Positions 30,875 to 43,187 of a stretch of 64,000 bases of DNA are shown piece by piece; position 1 is the stretch's first letter; every line of letters starts with the position of its first letter. The stretch comes from Lepidodermella squamata (taxonomy: Eukaryota > Gastrotricha). The notes under the pieces are model-generated. The model did not search any database and had not been told where the DNA came from. It worked only from the letters and a program-made list of their open reading frames with translations. The position numbers and the translations under genes are program-made. The stretch is taken from NCBI GenBank assembly GCA_047495785.1, contig JBLDXI010000001.1:62001-126000 (forward strand), in the 5' to 3' direction.

Positions 30875-30880
30875 TTTATT
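30875..30880 (-). terminator. Poly(A) signal AATAAA of the NOL11-like gene
   Basis: TTTATT on the plus strand, that is AATAAA on the coding strand, 44 nt after the stop. Confidence 0.6.
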
Positions 30881-30923
30881 GTATATCTTTTTTCTAAAAA
30901 AGCAGCAACAACACAGACTTTCT

Positions 30924-32192
30924 CTATAAGGATATCATGCGCACGGCGTATTCGCGGTGCGATTTTCCGTTCTGTTCCCGGTAACGGCTAGCACTGGGCA
31001 CGCGGTTCTGCGCCGCCGCCAGCGAGCCTTCCACCAGCGACAGCAGCTTATCACAGCTGGCCGAGTCACGCGCCCGTTGGTCCGCCAGCGCCAGCAGTTT
31101 TTCGATCGCGCCGGTGAGTCGCGCCGCCGCGTCGCTATCCGGTTCGGACTCTTGCGTTTGAGCAAGTTTCAGGAAATTCGCGTCCACCACAGCCTGCACC
31201 CATGTCATCACGTTTCGCTCATCTGAAAACGAAAAACGAACAGACATAAAATTCAAGTTATAGAATTTTGAAAGGTTAAATATTTGCCCCCAAAAATTGA
31301 GGTTCCAGCTTCAAATTTATAGCGCACTAGCACCCAATTTTTCCAAATCTTTGAAAATTCGGCTTATCTTTACTTGATTGATACTGATACTGAGGGATTT
31401 ATTATTTTAGCTTGGCTAGTTATAAACCTTTCCACTGTTGGCTTCCAAGACTTCTGAAAACAATCAAATCCTGATTCAAGAAATCAATACTGGAAATCGA
31501 TATCGGCTGTGACCTTCGATAGAGCAAATTACACGGAAATTACAAGTGAGACCTATTGCTTAGGATTAATAATGGCATTAATAATAAAATCAAGAAGAGG
31601 CGAAACTCCATTCATTAGGAAAATCTACGGCTGAAATCTCAAATAGTATGCTGGAAAGTGTGCGGATTCGCCCAACGCCCAATACTGAATTGACTAATAA
31701 GAAAAACTAACTCGTAGCTTCATCCGAAATGGCACATAAAATTGTGACGGCATGTTCCATCAAGTTGACACAGTCTTCGACGTTTGCCGACCGACGGAGA
31801 CAGGAGATTGCACTAGATATATTGATGGCACGTGATAGAATGGCTGTGGCAAGTTCAGCGTCGTTTTTCCGCAGGGCAACAACAACGGCTTCGATGAGTA
31901 GCTGGTCGTCGATTTCGAACCCGCTCTCAATTATTTTTCGCACCAGTTTCAAATCGGCTTTCGTGATAGCGAGGCTCATCAGTTCAGCAATAGCTATGAA
32001 AGGCACCTGACCAGCTTCGAGACATTGCAGCAACGCAGCGCTCGGCCATTCACCATTAGCCTCCTTAAAACGCGCGATTTGCCGCGAAACCTCCGGCCAT
32101 CGCGAGCCGTTCGCATGGCCGTCGAGCTTGCCTTCAGACAGCGAGCGTTTCCTCGCCTGACGTAACAGGTCGGCCAGCGACTGGGTCGTCAT
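30924..32192 (-). CDS. NOL11 C-terminal-domain-like protein
   Basis: Two exons, 32192-31712 and 31222-30924, giving 259 residues. The C-terminal half (VMTWVQAVVDANFLKLAQ, later LLSLVE) resembles the C-terminal helical domain of NOL11, a nucleolar U3 processome/t-UTP subunit needed for pre-18S rRNA processing. The resemblance is to a pattern I recognise, not an alignment. NOL11 is about 700 residues with an N-terminal beta-propeller, absent here. An in-frame TAA nine bases before the ATG shows the reading frame really starts here, unless more exons exist upstream. A pyrimidine-rich AG lies 22 nt before the ATG. AATAAA (minus) at 30880-30875 is 44 nt past the stop. It lies 378 bp behind SDHC on the same strand. 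Confidence 0.6.
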
Positions 32193-32538
32193 TTTTTCAG
32201 TTAAAAATCAACGACTACAAATAATAACAAGTTCAAAACTCGATAATACGTGTTCAAAGTGGCGTATTTTACTGATTTAATTTACTTCGGATTTATTTCA
32301 TATCACGAAACCAGCTAAATAACCACTGTAGCCAACGATATTCGCAGACTCCAGAGTAACTCGATTACTAAATCAGCCGCGTAAAAAACTAGCCAAAAGA
32401 ACAACGATTTTTGTAAGGTTCCATCATACATTATAGTACTAGGTAGGGCGGGTATTTAACGGTGGCAGATTTCACTCGAGTCTCATCGTTATGTATAACT
32501 ATTATCATTATTTTACGGCGTCGAGTTCGTCAACTCAA

Positions 32539-32544
32539 TTTATT
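32539..32544 (-). terminator. Poly(A) signal AATAAA of SDHC
   Basis: AATAAA on the minus strand 27 nt after the SDHC stop codon. Confidence 0.65.
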
Positions 32545-32570
32545 AAAATCGGTCACTCGCAGGCCTGCGA

Positions 32571-33107
32571 CTACTTGAAGGTGGTGGCACCAAAGCCGAC
32601 GCCAAACGCAACCGCAATGGCAAAGAGCGTCCAGTAGGTCCTGAACAGCTCTTTGCGGCCGAGAAGATAACCGTAATCCTGCCCGACATGGCGCAAGGCG
32701 TTGGCGAAGTGCAAGCCGAACGGGAAAGCGATGCCGAACTTGACGACGTTAGTGAATAGAGGGTGGAGGCTGGACAGCAACAGGCTGGCCTGGTTGAACC
32801 AGTCGGGCCAGACGAGGCTGAGACCACCGAAGCCGGTTATAAAGACGGCCATGTAGCACCCGGTGACGCGGTGCATCAGCGACATGAACATATGCGTCTC
32901 CATCTTATAGACCGTCAAATGCGGGGCAATCGGGCGCGGAGATGCAGCAACGCGTTCGTAGTGCTGACGCAGCTCTTCCTTCGCGAGGCGCTGAGCCTGC
33001 TGTTGCAGGGTCGACGTCGGGGGAGCGGCGATGACTGCCCGGCTCATGTGGAACGAACGCGCAAGGCTCGCGATCGAAGCGCCTGATCGGCACGAAAGCG
33101 ACAGCAT
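32571..33107 (-). CDS. SDHC: Succinate dehydrogenase cytochrome b560 subunit (SDHC)
   Basis: Single coding exon of 178 residues, usual length for SDHC. Residues 1 to about 30 (many Ser/Arg, no acid) look like a mitochondrial targeting peptide. RPIAPHLTVYK (58-68) and the HR-TG motif (79-83) are the SDHC signature. His133 in GLHFANALRHVGQD is at the position of the haem b axial ligand. Three hydrophobic helices follow (about 83-100, 118-138 and 156-175). The protein anchors complex II in the inner mitochondrial membrane and helps form the ubiquinone site. A pyrimidine-rich AG lies 21 nt before the ATG. AATAAA (minus) is at 32544-32539. Confidence 0.94.
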   Translation of the reverse strand: MLSLSCRSGASIASLARSFHMSRAVIAAPPTSTLQQQAQRLAKEELRQHYERVAASPRPIAPHLTVYKMETHMFMSLMHRVTGCYMAVFITGFGGLSLVWPDWFNQASLLLSSLHPLFTNVVKFGIAFPFGLHFANALRHVGQDYGYLLGRKELFRTYWTLFAIAVAFGVGFGATTFK

Positions 33108-33725
33108 TGTTAAAAACGCAATAAGTACCTAGAAAATCAATAAAAAAATCCACATTAATAACCATCACAAACGTAGTTGCTTTTTCTTCTATTTCAAGTT
33201 GTAGGTATTTCGTTTCTTTTTGTTGCGAATATTTTTCTCAAACAAGACCCGGAATGTGAGACCACTCGAGTATAAAACGTCGACTTGAAATAATAACAAC
33301 AAGTGTTATAGCTATGAAACAAGACATTTTGCGCGACAATAAATTAATAGAGTGATGTTCAATTTTCATTTATAACAAGGAAGAGTACGTTCGTACGTGC
33401 ACCAGTTTCGTCGCAACCACTCAAGCGCACCACTGGCCTAATGAGTATGTGAATAAGGCTGACTGTGTTGACTAGGCCAATGGCGCTTGAGGTTGACTCA
33501 CATGCATAAAGGATCTACCCGTTTCAAGTTATCAGAGCAAATCTCACAAAATGTACAAAAATTGCAGAAGTCGGGGTATGGAGCTGTGTTTTCAAAAAAC
33601 AAAGACAACCACTGCGATGACACATTCCAAGAGAAAAAAAATATTGGGAATGGAGACGATCGTCGACAAAACACGGTCTATGAAAGCGATGTGAGAAATT
33701 TTCTTGTTATATAGGAAATAATGGG

Positions 33726-35347
33726 CTACAATTTCTTCGATAGACCGGTTTTGTCCAGGTAACGGCCTAGCGCATCAAGCACTTCGCGAAGACCTGTTAC
33801 GTAATGCGAAATATCCTCACGTATGTCATCGATATCACAGTTTTCGGTACCGCCAATGCTGGTCAAAAATTGGGTCGGCTTAACCGGCAACGCTTGAAGC
33901 GCCAGCGAGAACACAGTCCGAGCCATCAGACCGTGGAAAGCTCGCAGGGTCTTGCCGTACGCATCAGAAGCACATTGACGCGCATCCGTGCTGGCGGGAT
34001 CGGCTAAATATTTCAAGAAAAGCGCGATGAACTCCATGCCTCGGGTCAGCCAAACGAGGCCAACGCTGGCTGATGGATCTGTTGTCGACTTCCCTGCCGC
34101 AATTTCAATGGCGACCAACGCCTGGATGGTGCATTCCTCCGCCTTAATTTTCTTCGATGCATCGTATTTATTGAGGGCGGCTTCGATTTTCGAAATATTT
34201 CCAGCAACGTCCGAACGGACGGGCGACAACACGCTGGTCTTGAACCGATCGAGGATGGTCAGAATGCTGCGAGCCGCTTCCAGAAAAACCAGGACTGACA
34301 TATCACCATCAGGCTGGATGATTTCGATGTCGGAGAAGGTGTGACCTTCGAGTTCGGTCAACTCGCTGCGAAACTGGTACTTCTTCGGCACGATGGCCTT
34401 TGACGTGACTGGCGTTTCAGAGGCCCTCCGCTCCGACTGCTCTTTCGGCGTGCTATTCTCCGAATTGTGACCATCGTCGATGCTTTGAGTGTCGCTTTTC
34501 GGAGTCAGTGGCAACTTGCCATCGTGCAAAGCAAGACCGAGGGTACTGTTGAAATAGCTGATCCTTTAGTTTCAAGTGAAAAAAAGCGGTAACTGAAGCT
34601 AAAGCAAGCAACACGCGGGGGTGCGGGACTTACTGCGAATTGGAGTCGTCGACCGGGGCGGCTACGGCATCGATTGGCAAATCGTTTACACTCATTGCAT
34701 CGAGATACTTTGCCGGTGCTGGGGTGGTCGCGGGAGAGACGACGAGGTGCGCCTCGCTGGGGCCGTTGAAGTTGGCAACAGACGAGGTCAGCAATAAACA
34801 CTCGTCCACTGATCGAGCCAGGACGTGAGCAGTCGTCACCAGCATTGCTGCATAAATCAAAGAACAAAATTTGTCAACGAAATGTAAGGCCTATAAAAAG
34901 CGTACCTAGCGAATTTTGAGCAGCAGCCTTGTCGTCATCTCGAGACAGTGCTAATTGAGCTTCGCTGGCTTGTTGCAAGATTAGGTCCATGTAGAGACGC
35001 ACCTCGGATCGCCGCGCTTTGACAGCGTCGGCCAGGTCGGCCTCAGTCGACCGCCGTTTTCCGACAAGTTTCGACGAGCCAAGAACTTTCAACCACGCCG
35101 ATCTGTCCCTGTCGCTATAGGCCTTCAAACTGTAATGTTGTTCGCCAGGAATGACAATGTCTAAGCGTTTCATATCGTTTTGATGAACAATTATTTCGCA
35201 AAGAGCGAGATTGACTGAGCCACGGCAGCCATTACGCGTGTCGTCCTTCGAGTTAAAGTACGATAGAGTTCCGTCATCGTTCAGTACGAACCAGCGGGGT
35301 TGCCAGCCAGACATGTAATTCGTCCATTTCAAAAGGACACCCTCCAT
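33726..35347 (-). CDS. PLEKHA8: FAPP2/PLEKHA8: PH domain plus glycolipid-transfer domain
   Basis: Three exons, 35347-34906, 34847-34634 and 34545-33726; 491 residues (human about 519). The N-terminal PH domain (residues 1 to about 93) starts MEGVLLKWTNYMSGWQPRWF and includes IPGEQHYSLKA and LGSSK, nearly as in human FAPP proteins. FAPP PH domains bind PI4P and ARF1 at the trans-Golgi. The C-terminal ~190 residues are a GLTP fold with the sugar-binding D-x3-N-x2-K (SDVAGNISK), Trp (VWLTRGMEF) and His (LRAFHGLM) all present, so transfer of glucosylceramide-like lipids is expected. The second exon supplies the variable linker. Both functional domains look intact. Confidence 0.93.
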
Positions 35348-35783
35348 TATTGCGTGGTCAAAATAATTAACAGAAAAAAAAGCTAATAAAAAATGTTCTA
35401 AAATAACATTAAATTAGAAAGCTATCGTTCCACCAGCGACTGAAAATCCCCGCAACGATTCGAATATACAATTTAAAAATCTAAATAAAAAAAACAGCAG
35501 ATATAATTATTGTGGTCATTTACACGTTTTACTAAAAAGAAAAGGCAAGGCGCTTAACGCACCGTCAAACAAGAACGCAGCCTTTATTGCAGACGATTAT
35601 TTATAGAATCATCGGTTGCCGTGCTGATGAGCAACTCAAGAGGACAGCCAAAACGAAGAAATGAAATCAATCAGCTTTTGCCGTGCGGTTTTGTATCAGT
35701 AACGTTGATTATGACGATGACAGGTATACATAAGAAAACGCTATACACCTATGATATTTACGACTCGAGCCAGATTCAGCAAG

Positions 35784-37321
<1,538 letters not shown>

Positions 37322-37325
37322 CTAT

Positions 37326-37327
37326 CT
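37326..37327 (-). promoter_or_regulatory. Candidate trans-splice acceptor of U2AF2
   Basis: On the minus strand GAAAAATTCTATAG ends 13 nt before the ATG, inside the 96-bp gap behind the F-box gene. The tract is less pyrimidine-rich than the others. Confidence 0.4.
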
Positions 37328-37408
37328 ATAGAATTTTTCAAAAAATCAATCGGTGCTATTCATAGGTAAATATTGCACATAGAATATAAGAAGTATATAG
37401 AATTTAAT

Positions 37409-38749
37409 TCAGTTGACCAAGTAATTGGCAGTAAGCTTTTTTTGTGCAAGCTCATAGCTGTAAGTGGTAAAAAATAGTGTTTTCTCGTTGATAACAGTAT
37501 TTGAGAGCAACTTCAGCCTGTTGGAATTCTTCTTAGCAGCCAAGAGATTGACTTCGACCGCGCAATCTCTTTCAACAACGACGCAAACAATTGTACCAAA
37601 AGGTCGGAAGAAAATTGGCCTGCTGATGTGATTTAGAGGCGAGTCGACAACAAAGTAATTGGTGGAACTGAGACTAAGCGGCCGGTGACCAATCAAAAAT
37701 TGAAAAAATCCACCGCTCTCTTCAGGGTAAATTAAGAACACAAAGAAAGAAGACGAGAAGGCAAAAGTGGTGTACTCAGGTGTTCGCATCCATTTTCCAG
37801 GTAGCACCAGGTTCTCTTTTAGGCTTGAGTTTTCTATGGGGCTGAATTCGGACGTAACATATAAGCGGTTCATGCACGACCCGTCCGTGTCAGGATAAGC
37901 GCACAAGGCGAAATTACCGTCAGCAAGCAGTATCTGATAATCAGAATATTCTGATGCAATTTCCAACGACGAAAATCGGACAATTGCGGTTCCGTAACTA
38001 TCACTGTCATGACAGGAACCCCGAAACGTGTTAATGATTGCGAATATTTCCGACGTTGTAGGGTGCGTGAACAAAGAAGCTCGTTTAGCAGAAGACAAGA
38101 ATGTGCTGTTTTCAACGATAAATTCTTTCTTGGTCCAGTGCAAGCTCACGTTAAACACCATTGTATGGAAGATGAAAAGGCATGACGTAACATCAGTGCG
38201 ATACGGATGCTGCAGTATACAAGGTGGTCCAGCGTACTCAACAGGAAACCAGCTTGTTTCATCGTCCATCCATCTTAATGTCCATGCTTGAATATCTCCT
38301 GATGCAACGTTGATCACCTTGAGATCTGATGATTCAGAGGCATTGTAACCGGTGGGGATAAATAAGAAGCTACCCACGACGAACCAATGTTTTGCTCTCA
38401 AATCAAAAACATCTGAAACTGGTAGGTACTGTGAAAGTTCAGTGATCGTGAGCGATGGAGGAGATGAACAGCATCCACATGATTCATAAAACAGTTTAAC
38501 GATAGCTTCATCCCGGAGTGATGAGCTAAGGTCAGCCAAATAAGAATTACCAGGAGCAGCTATCTCTTGAAGGAACTCTACTGAAATATCATTCTTCACA
38601 ATAATCTTCCAGCCGCCAGATGACAAAAACGTTTCCACGGCCAATTTGAAAACGTTGCATACACCCTTAAACCGCAGGATATCAGGGTAAGCAAGGTGTT
38701 TGATTATACGCTCTAAAACATCATATGGAAGGCACGCAAGGTCCTTCAT
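37409..38749 (-). CDS. F-box protein, otherwise unrecognised
   Basis: Intronless frame of 446 residues. Residues 5-45 (LACLPYDVLERIIKHLAYPD, then ILRFKGVCNVFKLAV) fit an F-box, the Skp1-binding motif of SCF ubiquitin ligases. The remaining ~400 residues show no LRR or WD signature. They contain repeated hydrophobic beta-like segments with Trp/Tyr/Phe (for example WTLRWMDDETSWFPVEY), compatible with a propeller-type substrate domain. That part is inference. It is the first of five minus-strand genes and sits 96 bp upstream of U2AF65. An AG lies 3 nt before the ATG. Its substrate cannot be guessed. Confidence 0.8.
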   Translation of the reverse strand: MKDLACLPYDVLERIIKHLAYPDILRFKGVCNVFKLAVETFLSSGGWKIIVKNDISVEFLQEIAAPGNSYLADLSSSLRDEAIVKLFYESCGCCSSPPSLTITELSQYLPVSDVFDLRAKHWFVVGSFLFIPTGYNASESSDLKVINVASGDIQAWTLRWMDDETSWFPVEYAGPPCILQHPYRTDVTSCLFIFHTMVFNVSLHWTKKEFIVENSTFLSSAKRASLFTHPTTSEIFAIINTFRGSCHDSDSYGTAIVRFSSLEIASEYSDYQILLADGNFALCAYPDTDGSCMNRLYVTSEFSPIENSSLKENLVLPGKWMRTPEYTTFAFSSSFFVFLIYPEESGGFFQFLIGHRPLSLSSTNYFVVDSPLNHISRPIFFRPFGTIVCVVVERDCAVEVNLLAAKKNSNRLKLLSNTVINEKTLFFTTYSYELAQKKLTANYLVN

Positions 38750-40302
38750 AATCTATCAATGAAATTATACCAAGGATCAACTTAACGGTGTAATGTAACT
38801 AATAATGCTTGGATTGTACACGAGTCATATAGGATGAAGTGATGCGGTAGATGAAGGCAGACAGAACTTCTCTCGCTCGGAAGTATTCAGTAGAGATGAA
38901 GGATATGTTTAAAAAGACAGCCCTGGAAATCGAAAATCGAGGTAGTAATATAACTGAAGGCTTCTACTATTTCGAAGGGATATTTCTCTCGGGTTCTCAA
39001 ATCCTCAATATTATCTACCAACAGAACTTTTACTGCGTTGAGAGTTTAGATACATGAAAAAACATTGAAAAATGTTATCAGTAGCATTATTCCGCATTGC
39101 ACTAACTTAATCGTACTCACATATCACATTCCTGTTTCCAATCCTTCGTTCTATATAAAATTCATTTTTTTACTTTGTCAAACAAACAACTTGGACAAAG
39201 TAAAAAAATGCGATATATGCAACGAATGAAAGCAATGAGAATAGTAGTATAAAATACAGCATAATTCATATTAGAAGGCAGAAGCTAAATATAGGACAGT
39301 CTCGTACATAAGGAAGAGCCCGAGGTCATTAATTTAAAATACAAGGCATGATCATTGCGTAGAAATTATAATTTTTGTTCACCTTTGCATCCAACAACCC
39401 GCAAAACAGAGATATCGAATCAGATCGGCAAAGGTAATCTCAATCTTATGCAGCAGGTTTCATTTCATCAACAACAAACAAAATTACAAAATTAAACTAA
39501 TTTTAGCCATTGTGCGGGACGTTTGGTCTTACGCGATGCGGTTCAGGGTGTCCTAACCGAGGAATTCATTTGTCTATTTCAATAATTATTGACAATTTAA
39601 ATATGATCAATACTCAAAAACTTATTTTTTGATAGAAATTAACCAGTATCTACTTTATTTCGAAATTATTTTAATTTATTGCCGCATGTCATTTTCGGGT
39701 TCGATTTCAAACCGGCCAAGAAGGGAGTTGAGAGAACAAGTTCTGCCATTGTGATTCATCGTCTACTCATCGACAAAGGCCAGCCCATCGGCATATATCG
39801 GTTCATACCCCGCTCAACATTATCATAACCAAATGAACACTAGAGGCTCATTTTTCTCATTTTAAGCTGCCCTTAAACGTCTTAACCTGCCTTAAACCTC
39901 CATTTGTGGTTGTTGAAGTAATGTCCCTTATCTTACATTATTACAGCTGCTCAGTGCTCAAGCCAAGCGAAGTGTGTTCCAGAGGGGATGAACACGTAAG
40001 AACTCGCGGCGGCGAGCGCTTACGGGTAAACGTGGCCCGCTTTACTCTAATGTATCTCCAACGGCCAACGGTTGTAGCTCTGTGTTTTGTGTTCAAAGAT
40101 TATCCTCCTTTCCTCCTCGCACTGAGTGCGGCTGTTTTTCTCTTCAGAGTTGACATCTTCTACTTCTCTGCTACATGAAATGACATAGTCGCTTTCTGGA
40201 TTTATACTTGGGTTATTCGTGAGTATGGTTTTGCTTATCATCGCTTTTCAGCTCTATATCGTATATCATGAAATCATGATCAAGTGCATTATTTTTTCCT
40301 AG
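38750..40302. other. Intergenic between divergent F-box and PHD-finger genes
   Basis: About 1.55 kb, AT-rich. It probably contains the promoters of two divergent gene runs. No coding sequence, repeat or RNA gene recognised. Confidence 0.45.
40301..40302 (+). promoter_or_regulatory. Candidate trans-splice acceptor of the PHD-finger gene
   Basis: ATTATTTTTTCCTAG directly abuts the ATG, so the 5' UTR must come from another exon or a spliced leader. Confidence 0.45.
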
Positions 40303-41412
40303 ATGACATCTGTCGATTTTAAAGTTTCGATCGAAGGTGATGAACGATTAGACAAAAATTCTCCTGAGACTTTACAAAGCCTGATAATAAAGCATCAGGT
40401 TTGTTTTTCTGCCTAACATTGCTCACAATTCACTGTGTTATGTAAAAAAAACAGGAAATTTTCAGAAATTCGGTAAGCAATTACTCTACATTTTTATATA
40501 ATTTATTTACGTAACTTCCTTGTTTCCAGCGGGGAACCGGATCTTCCGATCGCGAATTACGAGCAATTCGTAGGGCAATTGCTGAATTGGCCATCAAGCA
40601 GGTATGTCTATGCCCTTTTCTCAATACGGTGATTTTATCTTACTTGTTTCTTTCGAACAGCGCTCGTTGTATGAAGTTGCCGTTGATGACAAAGACACAG
40701 CGGTTTGCTATATTGTATGATCCGTTTTATTTATGACGTCCTTGCTCCTTACAGGAAGAAGTTGACGTTATTTTGCATCGCACTATAGAACATTTGCCTG
40801 ATGGAGCACGCGAGGTGATTAGTCATAAAACCAAAGTTGAGTTATATGTCTGAAATTGTGCTCATAGAAAGCTCTGTTCATGAGGCGGCTTGACTTGCTG
40901 CTTGTCGATGCAGCTCGAGGTAACTACTCCATTCAAGCTCATGTAATATGATGCGATTAATTTTAGCACTCGAGGCTAAACGGGAAGCGAGAAAACGGCG
41001 ACGCAATGCTATGTCGACCAATGTTGCAGCAGCTGGCAGTGGCAAACCTGAAGCCATGAAGAGACGCAGCACTCGGCCTCTACGATCGAATTATGGTCCT
41101 GGAGGGAGTGAATTCTTGAAAAATAGTTTGTTCGAAAATAACCAATCATGGCTACGAAGCGGCCAGATGGACCATCATTCCGGTGGCAATGAGCACGGCG
41201 ATGGTGATTTCGACGTGTTAGACATTGACATTGCAGTTAAAAACTCGAAAATACGTTCGAGGCGTTGCAAAATATGCGAAGCCGGGGGCGATGTCGAGGT
41301 TTGCAAGAGTTGTGAATCTGGGTATCATGTCGGGATTTGTGTTCCTTCCGCCATTACTGGGTCTAAGCTATTCCTATGTCCTGATTGCTCGAAAAAGCAA
41401 ACCGAGTCATAG
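40303..41412 (+). CDS. PHD-finger protein, unrecognised family
   Basis: Seven exons: 40303-40398, 40455-40472 (18 nt), 40530-40601, 40661-40702, 40755-40814, 40868-40919, 40967-41412; 261 residues, the first five junctions all in phase 0. The C-terminal ~45 residues carry C-x2-C, then C-x2-C, H-x2-C and CPDC, the C4HC3 pattern of a PHD finger (CKIC, CKSC, YHVGIC, CPDC), which commonly reads histone H3 tails. The N-terminal half is helical and charged (RELRAIRRAIAELAIKQ, LEAKREARKRRRN), followed by a basic stretch (KRRSTRPLRSNYG). A nuclear chromatin role is likely but the family is not recognised. An AG acceptor sits directly against the ATG (40301-40302). FUZ starts 136 bp downstream. Confidence 0.72.
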
Positions 41413-41533
41413 CTGTAATTCTTTCGCTCGTATTCTGAATATAACTCTCATTATTTGTTTTATTCGGGCAATGTTGGTTTTTCAAATAATATCCAAGAGG
41501 TGGTTTCCGGCCGTTTAAAATTATTTTGTTCTT

Positions 41534-41535
41534 AG
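41534..41535 (+). promoter_or_regulatory. Candidate trans-splice acceptor of FUZ
   Basis: TTTTGTTCTTAG ends 13 nt before the FUZ start codon and 123 nt after the stop of the PHD-finger gene. With so little room for a promoter and a separate 5' exon, spliced-leader addition is the simplest reading. This is inference. Confidence 0.5.
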
Positions 41536-41548
41536 GGTTTATTTTATC

Positions 41549-43023
41549 ATGGATCATCATCGTAGCTTCAACTTCGGTTATCGCCCAACTTGCCTGATCG
41601 CTCTTTTGGATGTGAGCAGTAGCCAAGTCATGTTCGTAAAATCAGCCGAGAGCAACGAAGTATCTCCGAGGGATCATAAAATGATATCTATAATCGCTAA
41701 CACTGCTATATTCGCTAAAATGTCCAGTAAAGAGCAAGTTCTAATTGAAGAAGCATCTGGTTCAGCGGTTCATGTCGTTTGGAAACCAGTTTCATCGAGG
41801 TACCGTTAACTATTTTCATCCAGTTCTATACTAGTTCTTATTTTTTCAGCTTGATGGTTTTAATTATGGGATCAACGGATCGATTCAGCGACTCGAATAT
41901 AATGAATGATTACGCAGGGCAGGTAGTCGCGTGCTGTGAACTTCTTTTCGGACACATTTTGCAAAAATCCGACGGAGGAATCGGGTGTTTGAGACTGCAG
42001 CACAGCGCTTTCGCCACGTTTGGCTCATTCATTGACTTGATTTTCCGGCAACTCGAAAAGATTGATTACCTTTTGACCTATTTAATACCGTACGTTGAGG
42101 TGCGTCCAGCATCGAGATCTGTAGAATCGCTGTCCGCGTGTCTGACGTCATTTAGCGATTCTGTAAATGCAATCGGCGGCGTGATATTTTCATCTTCACG
42201 AATTTGCCTGATTAACCATCGACTGAAGGAACGTTTTAGCCCATTGCAGCTGCGAGCGTTTGTAGCTTTGTGCAACTCAGTTTTTGGCGGATCTCACAAA
42301 GCCATGTTTCGATCACGATCATCGTCTCTTCGCTCACTCTTAGCTCACGTTAGCGCCGTTGAGAGTCCGAACCGTCCGCCTTATTTCGATTGTTATCTAC
42401 CGGATTCAACGAATCATGCGACTGTGTCGTGTCATCGGGTGTTTTGCTCGGCTATAAGTCCCGACTCAAACTTGATGGCTGCCTTCGTGTTTGAACTCTC
42501 AGCCAGCTCTGAGTTTTTACCGGAAAATTTGGCGATGGAAGTTTCGCGATATTGGACTCCGATTTTGCTATCACCAAAAGATTCGCCGGAATTTAACTTT
42601 GGTCAACTCGTTAGCAACCCATCCGAATCGCTTTTTGACGACAAAGTAATGCTAAGTGAAAAACATTCGGTCGAGAAGTTGAATCCATCTATAATTTGCG
42701 TTGCGCATTCTGAAACATATTTGTGCAGTATTTACGTCTCTGGCGAGGGTTCAGTTATGCCCAAGTTATACCAGCGGCTAATTTCGCTGATAACCAAGGC
42801 CAACAAACAGTTTTGCTCAATTGAAAGTTCTCATATGCAATCGCGGCATCCGGCCGCCATTTGCCTGCGATATCCAGATTGTTTGGCCGTAGCAATTCAT
42901 CGACCTCCATTGAGCGTTTTTGCTATCATCCCTCCTTCATGGCAACCTCAGAGTGCAATCAAAACCGTGGCCGATATTGGCCTGGATTACTTTTTCCGAT
43001 CTCAGATCTCTCTTACGCAGTGA
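41549..43023 (+). CDS. FUZ: Fuzzy homologue, planar cell polarity/ciliogenesis effector
   Basis: Two exons, 41549-41799 and 41850-43023; 474 residues (human about 418). The N-terminus reads CLIALLDVSSSQVMF, then a longin-like first domain with VHVVWKPVSS, LMVLIMGSTD and VVACCELLFGHI. These match the order of segments in human Fuzzy (VVWKSF, ITLIVLSS, LLQMVFGAMV). Fuzzy works with Inturned and Wdpcp (CPLANE) to load Rab23 and build cilia. The remainder is divergent, and the call rests on the first ~130 residues plus length. A related Mon1/HPS1-type longin protein is the main alternative. The ATG lies 13 nt after a pyrimidine-rich AG (41534-41535). Confidence 0.65.
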
Positions 43024-43149
43024 TATACACATGCATTTTTATACATCTTTACAAGAATTGTGATATATTACAACCTTTTCACGGACCTCTATTGTTTTGT
43101 ATTCTTTCAGTGAAGTAAAAATTGTCTGTCTATCCAATTCTTTAATTTT

Positions 43150-43151
43150 AG
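43150..43151 (+). promoter_or_regulatory. Candidate trans-splice acceptor of API5
   Basis: TTCTTTAATTTTAG ends 36 nt before the API5 ATG and 128 nt after the FUZ stop. Confidence 0.5.
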
Positions 43152-43187
43152 GCTCGTTAAATATATTCTGTTTGATCGGCGTCAAAA

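Larger units (their letters stand above)
29945..30923. other. Convergent 3' region between neuropeptide and NOL11-like genes
   Basis: About 1 kb, AT-rich, containing the poly(A) signals of both flanking genes (30313-30318 plus; 30875-30880 minus). No further gene recognised. Confidence 0.4.
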
